Below are positions 61,298 to 64,000 of a DNA stretch of 64,000 bases, piece after piece. Location of the stretch: NCBI RefSeq assembly GCF_003364205.1, contig NZ_NXLV01000003.1, positions 62,001-126,000 of the forward strand. Direction: 5' to 3'. A model generated the notes under the pieces. It saw nothing but the letters and a program-made list of their open reading frames with translations. It had not been told where the DNA came from and did not search any database. A program made the translations under genes and the position numbers. Numbering within the stretch: the stretch's first letter is position 1; each line of letters opens with the position of its first letter. The DNA is from Helicobacter brantae. Its GTDB lineage: Bacteria > Campylobacterota > Campylobacteria > Campylobacterales > Helicobacteraceae.

Positions 61298-61996
61298 ATG
61301 ATTGATTTTTCTCCCTATATTGATGAAAACTACGCCCTTTTTGCTTCCAAAATTGTTCGCACTCGCTACCCACTTTTGGGCGTGAGAATGCCGATTTTAC
61401 ATAGGATAAGCAAAGAGCTAGATAAACAAGAGAGAGAAAAAATGCTTACTCTCATCTCTCAAGAACTCTCTTGTGAGGAGTGGATAATCCTTGGAGATAT
61501 TCTGGCTTTAGAGCTAAAAGAGATGAAGGCAAGGGATTGGTGGGAGTTTGCAAGAGCATATTTGGAGAGGATAGATAGTTGGAATTATGTGGATAATCTC
61601 TTCTCTCAATTGCGTTGGATTAAAGGCAAAAAATACGCCTCTATTTATAAAAAGTTGCATTCTTTGCTCCTTAGAGAGTTGTATTGTGATGAGGAATTTG
61701 TGTTGCGTTTTGTGATAATGATGCTCACTCGCTACTATCCTCAAAGCCTTACAGAGCTTCTTGATCGAATCTGTGATTTGGGTGAGGATACTCCCTACTA
61801 CCTCAAAATGGGAGCTTCTTGGGCGATAAGTGAAATTTTTCTCAAAGAGAGGCAAAGAATCCTCTCTTTGCTTCAATCCCAAAGACTCTCCCCCAGTATC
61901 CAATCCCTTAGTATGCGTAAGATTTGTGAGAGCAAACAAGTGGGAGAGGAGAGCAAGGCTTTGATTAAATCTCTAAGGAGAAGTTATGCAAACTAA
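61298..61996 (+). CDS. DNA alkylation repair (AlkD-like) HEAT-repeat protein
   Basis: The 232-residue all-helical protein has GVRMPILHRISKELDKQ near residue 28, WWEFARAYLERIDSWNYVDNLFSQLRW in the middle and YYLKMGASWAISEIFLKE near 165, typical of the AlkD-like family. True AlkD removes alkylated bases; whether this distant member does so is not shown. Its stop codon overlaps the helicase start by 11 bases, so both are translated together. It is divergent from cbpA. Confidence 0.85.
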   Translation: MIDFSPYIDENYALFASKIVRTRYPLLGVRMPILHRISKELDKQEREKMLTLISQELSCEEWIILGDILALELKEMKARDWWEFARAYLERIDSWNYVDNLFSQLRWIKGKKYASIYKKLHSLLLRELYCDEEFVLRFVIMMLTRYYPQSLTELLDRICDLGEDTPYYLKMGASWAISEIFLKERQRILSLLQSQRLSPSIQSLSMRKICESKQVGEESKALIKSLRRSYAN

Positions 61997-64000
61997 ACAA
62001 TTCATCACAATGCAAGCCTCAGCAGGGAGTGGTAAGACTTATGCCCTAGCGTGTCGGTATGTGTATCTTTTGCTTGAGGGTGCAAAGGTGGGAGAGATTT
62101 TAAGCCTTACTTTCACCAATAAAGCAGCCAATGAGATGAGGGCTAGGATTGCTTACTTTTTGCAGATTCTAGGAAGTGAAGATTTGCAATCAAGCAAAGA
62201 GTTGAGCGATAGAGAGGGGGTGCTAAAGACTTTGGAGCAAGAGTATAGTTTGCAGAGAGAAAAAATCATCGCTCTCTCCCCCTCACTTTTGCAAAACTTC
62301 TATGCCTCAACGCCCAAAATTATGACAATTGATGCGTTTTTGAACTCCATTGTGAAGCGATTTTGTTGGTATATGGGTGTGCCTCATAGCTTTGAGCTAA
62401 AAGATATGAATCAAGAGGAGATTTACTCCCACTTCTTCTCTTCCCTCTCTCAAAAACAAAAAGACTTATTTTTGCAAATCTGCTTCACTCAGGGCAAAAA
62501 TATTTCTAGTGTTTTAGAGATGATAGAAAAAGTGGAGATGAATTATCCTAAGAGCTTCAAAGAGAGGGTTTATGGGGATTTAGAAGAAGTCAAAGAGAAG
62601 GCAGTAGAGGTGGGGAGAGAGATTGCTAAAATGATTTTAGAACACCCCAAAAGCTCGGCTTCAGCCAAAAAATATGCTCAATTTGGCGATTTTGAAGAGT
62701 TGCTTTCAAGAGGGTGGATAAAAGATGGCAGTGAATACCATTATTTTAAAGCACTCAAACTCTCTACCCCTCTTTTTGATAAGCTCAAAGGCATTCTCAA
62801 AAAATATTATGCAATCAAAGAATCGCTTTTTTTGGATTTTTTGCAAACCTTTTGCTCCTTGTATCAAAAAAGCAAAGATTGGTATATCAAGCATCATCAA
62901 AGCCTAAGCTTTGATGATATTACAAAGAAGTGTTATGCCCTTTTGTGTGGGGAGAGGGTGGGGAGAGATTTTTTCTACTTTAGATTAGATGACAAAATTT
63001 CTCATATTCTGCTTGATGAGTTTCAAGATACAAGTGTAATGCAATACAAACTCCTCTATCCTCTCATTGATGAGATTTGTTCAGGAGAGGGGAGAGTGGG
63101 AGAGAGAAGTTTTTTTGTAGTGGGGGATCAAAAGCAAAGCATTTATAAATTTCGTGGGGGAGAGGGGCGATTGATGGAAGATGTGAGGGAGCATTTTTCA
63201 CTTCAAAGACAAAATCTTGATACAAATTATCGTAGTGCAAAAGAGATTGTAGAGTTTGTCAATGAGATTTTTCAATCTCAATATAGCCACTACATTCCCC
63301 AAAAAAGCAAAAAAGAGGGAGGATATGTATATATTTTTGAGAGCATTGAGGCAAAAGAAGAGGGCAAAGAAAAAGCCCTCTCTCAAATCAAAGACACAAT
63401 CACCTCTCTCCTCTCTCTTGGAGCAAGACTAGAGGATATTGCTATCTTGGCATTTTGTAATCAAGATGTGCTAGAGGTGGGAGATTTTCTCAAAAACTAT
63501 TATGAAAATATCATCACTGAAGAAAGTATTTCTTTGGATAAAAAAAGAGATGCTCAAATCATCCTCAATGCCCTGCAATACTCCAAAAATCGCTTTGAGG
63601 GAGTGGAAGATGAGCTTTTGAGGGCAAGACTTGCCAAACTTTTGGGGCGTGGGATTGATGAGGTGGTGGAGAGTGTGGCGTGGAGAAGTGAGGGGATTGC
63701 AAGTTTGGTGTATGAAGTGATTTTATTCTATGGGCTTGATTCTTTGGAAGCTCAAAGGGTGTTAGAGATTGCTTGTGGGTGCAAGGATTTGCAAGAATTA
63801 TTTGAGGGCGTGAGAGAAAGCAAGGGGGGAGAAGAGGAGAGTGAGGGCTTAAGGGTGCTAACCATTCACAAATCCAAAGGCTTGGAGTTCAAACACCTTA
63901 TAGTTCTTGATCGTCTAGGAGGGAAAAACTATGCTCAAGAAAAAATCCTTTGCCACTATGACAAAGAGCTTAATGGTGTGCTTTTTATCTCAGAGAGTGG
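61986..64000 (+). CDS. addA: AddA/RecB-like UvrD-family helicase-nuclease, C-terminus beyond window
   Basis: From ATG 61986 the frame is open to the window end, 671 codons. Walker A is ASAGSGKTYA at residues 11-20, followed by SLTFTNKAANEMRARI, LLDEFQDTSVMQYKL, VVGDQKQSIYKFRGGEG, LDTNYRSAKEIVEFVNEIF and VLTIHKSKGLEFKHLIVLD. These are superfamily 1 helicase motifs in order. In epsilonproteobacteria the AddAB complex repairs double-strand breaks; the nuclease domain should lie beyond base 64000. It overlaps the AlkD-like gene by 11 bases. Confidence 0.9.
   Translation, partial: MQTKQFITMQASAGSGKTYALACRYVYLLLEGAKVGEILSLTFTNKAANEMRARIAYFLQILGSEDLQSSKELSDREGVLKTLEQEYSLQREKIIALSPSLLQNFYASTPKIMTIDAFLNSIVKRFCWYMGVPHSFELKDMNQEEIYSHFFSSLSQKQKDLFLQICFTQGKNISSVLEMIEKVEMNYPKSFKERVYGDLEEVKEKAVEVGREIAKMILEHPKSSASAKKYAQFGDFEELLSRGWIKDGSEYHYFKALKLSTPLFDKLKGILKKYYAIKESLFLDFLQTFCSLYQKSKDWYIKHHQSLSFDDITKKCYALLCGERVGRDFFYFRLDDKISHILLDEFQDTSVMQYKLLYPLIDEICSGEGRVGERSFFVVGDQKQSIYKFRGGEGRLMEDVREHFSLQRQNLDTNYRSAKEIVEFVNEIFQSQYSHYIPQKSKKEGGYVYIFESIEAKEEGKEKALSQIKDTITSLLSLGARLEDIAILAFCNQDVLEVGDFLKNYYENIITEESISLDKKRDAQIILNALQYSKNRFEGVEDELLRARLAKLLGRGIDEVVESVAWRSEGIASLVYEVILFYGLDSLEAQRVLEIACGCKDLQELFEGVRESKGGEEESEGLRVLTIHKSKGLEFKHLIVLDRLGGKNYAQEKILCHYDKELNGVLFISES

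Overview
The window looks like chromosomal DNA of a Helicobacter species other than H. pylori. The evidence is AT-rich DNA, many GTG/TTG starts, Helicobacter-type outer-membrane proteins, futalosine-pathway genes, phase-variable poly-G/C tracts and several gene blocks in the order I recall from H. pylori: pyrH-rpoZ-spoT-tyrS-nitronate monooxygenase-amiA, rnr-holA-rpsF-ssb-rpsR, metG-(MurF-like)-cmoB-hotdog, lgt-RluA-waaA-zinc ribbon-Nif3, and cbpA-hspR-rarA. The species cannot be fixed from the sequence alone.

Layout. 1-3062: a cut-off EamA transporter, a cytosolic hydrogenase small-subunit homologue, then five tRNA genes behind a consensus sigma-70 promoter. 3215-6229: PepSY-type membrane protein, periplasmic DUF1104-like protein, response regulator and histidine kinase. 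6279-13686: the pyrH-to-amiA housekeeping block plus an unknown membrane protein. 13697-15119: tmRNA, an EamA transporter and tRNA-Ser. 15237-21545: fabD, mtnN, two pseudopilins, an outer-membrane protein, a fused methylase-specificity protein and a sugar-modification pair. 21560-23937: three tandem paralogous outer-membrane genes, one frameshifted. 23993-26752: DUF1761, ruvX, dprA, a small lipoprotein and ilvC. 26826-34020: rnr to rpsR, then two glycosyltransferases flanking a hydrolase, the first with a C11 tract. 34069-36867: dcuA and aspA. 37075-41307: hotdog protein to metG. 41387-44197: three outer-membrane genes, each with a G11 tract just after the signal peptide and each out of frame as assembled. 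44237-49374: SUKH-like protein, lgt to Nif3, and a strongly structured intergenic segment. 49440-57062: S1 protein, NSS transporter, ybgC, DUF493, mqnA, an SGNH/MBOAT acyl-transfer pair whose MBOAT gene is out of frame at a G13 tract, and a peptidase. 57064-61266: a C5 methylase with a nonsense-interrupted endonuclease, rarA, hspR and cbpA with a HAIR-like operator. 61298-64000: an AlkD-like protein and a partial AddA/RecB-like helicase.

How it fits together. Most of the window is core metabolism and information processing. mtnN and mqnA belong to the futalosine route to menaquinone. AspA and DcuA support fumarate respiration. The accessory content is mainly surface variation: five long poly-G/C tracts sit in three outer-membrane genes, one glycosyltransferase and one MBOAT acyltransferase, so porin-like proteins, glycans and O-acylation could switch independently. 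Less expected items are the fused methylase-specificity protein without a nuclease, a pseudopilin pair with no apparatus genes nearby, a heptamer repeat in hspR, a tRNA-Glu with U at position 37, and the hairpin-rich intergenic segment at 46540-46695.
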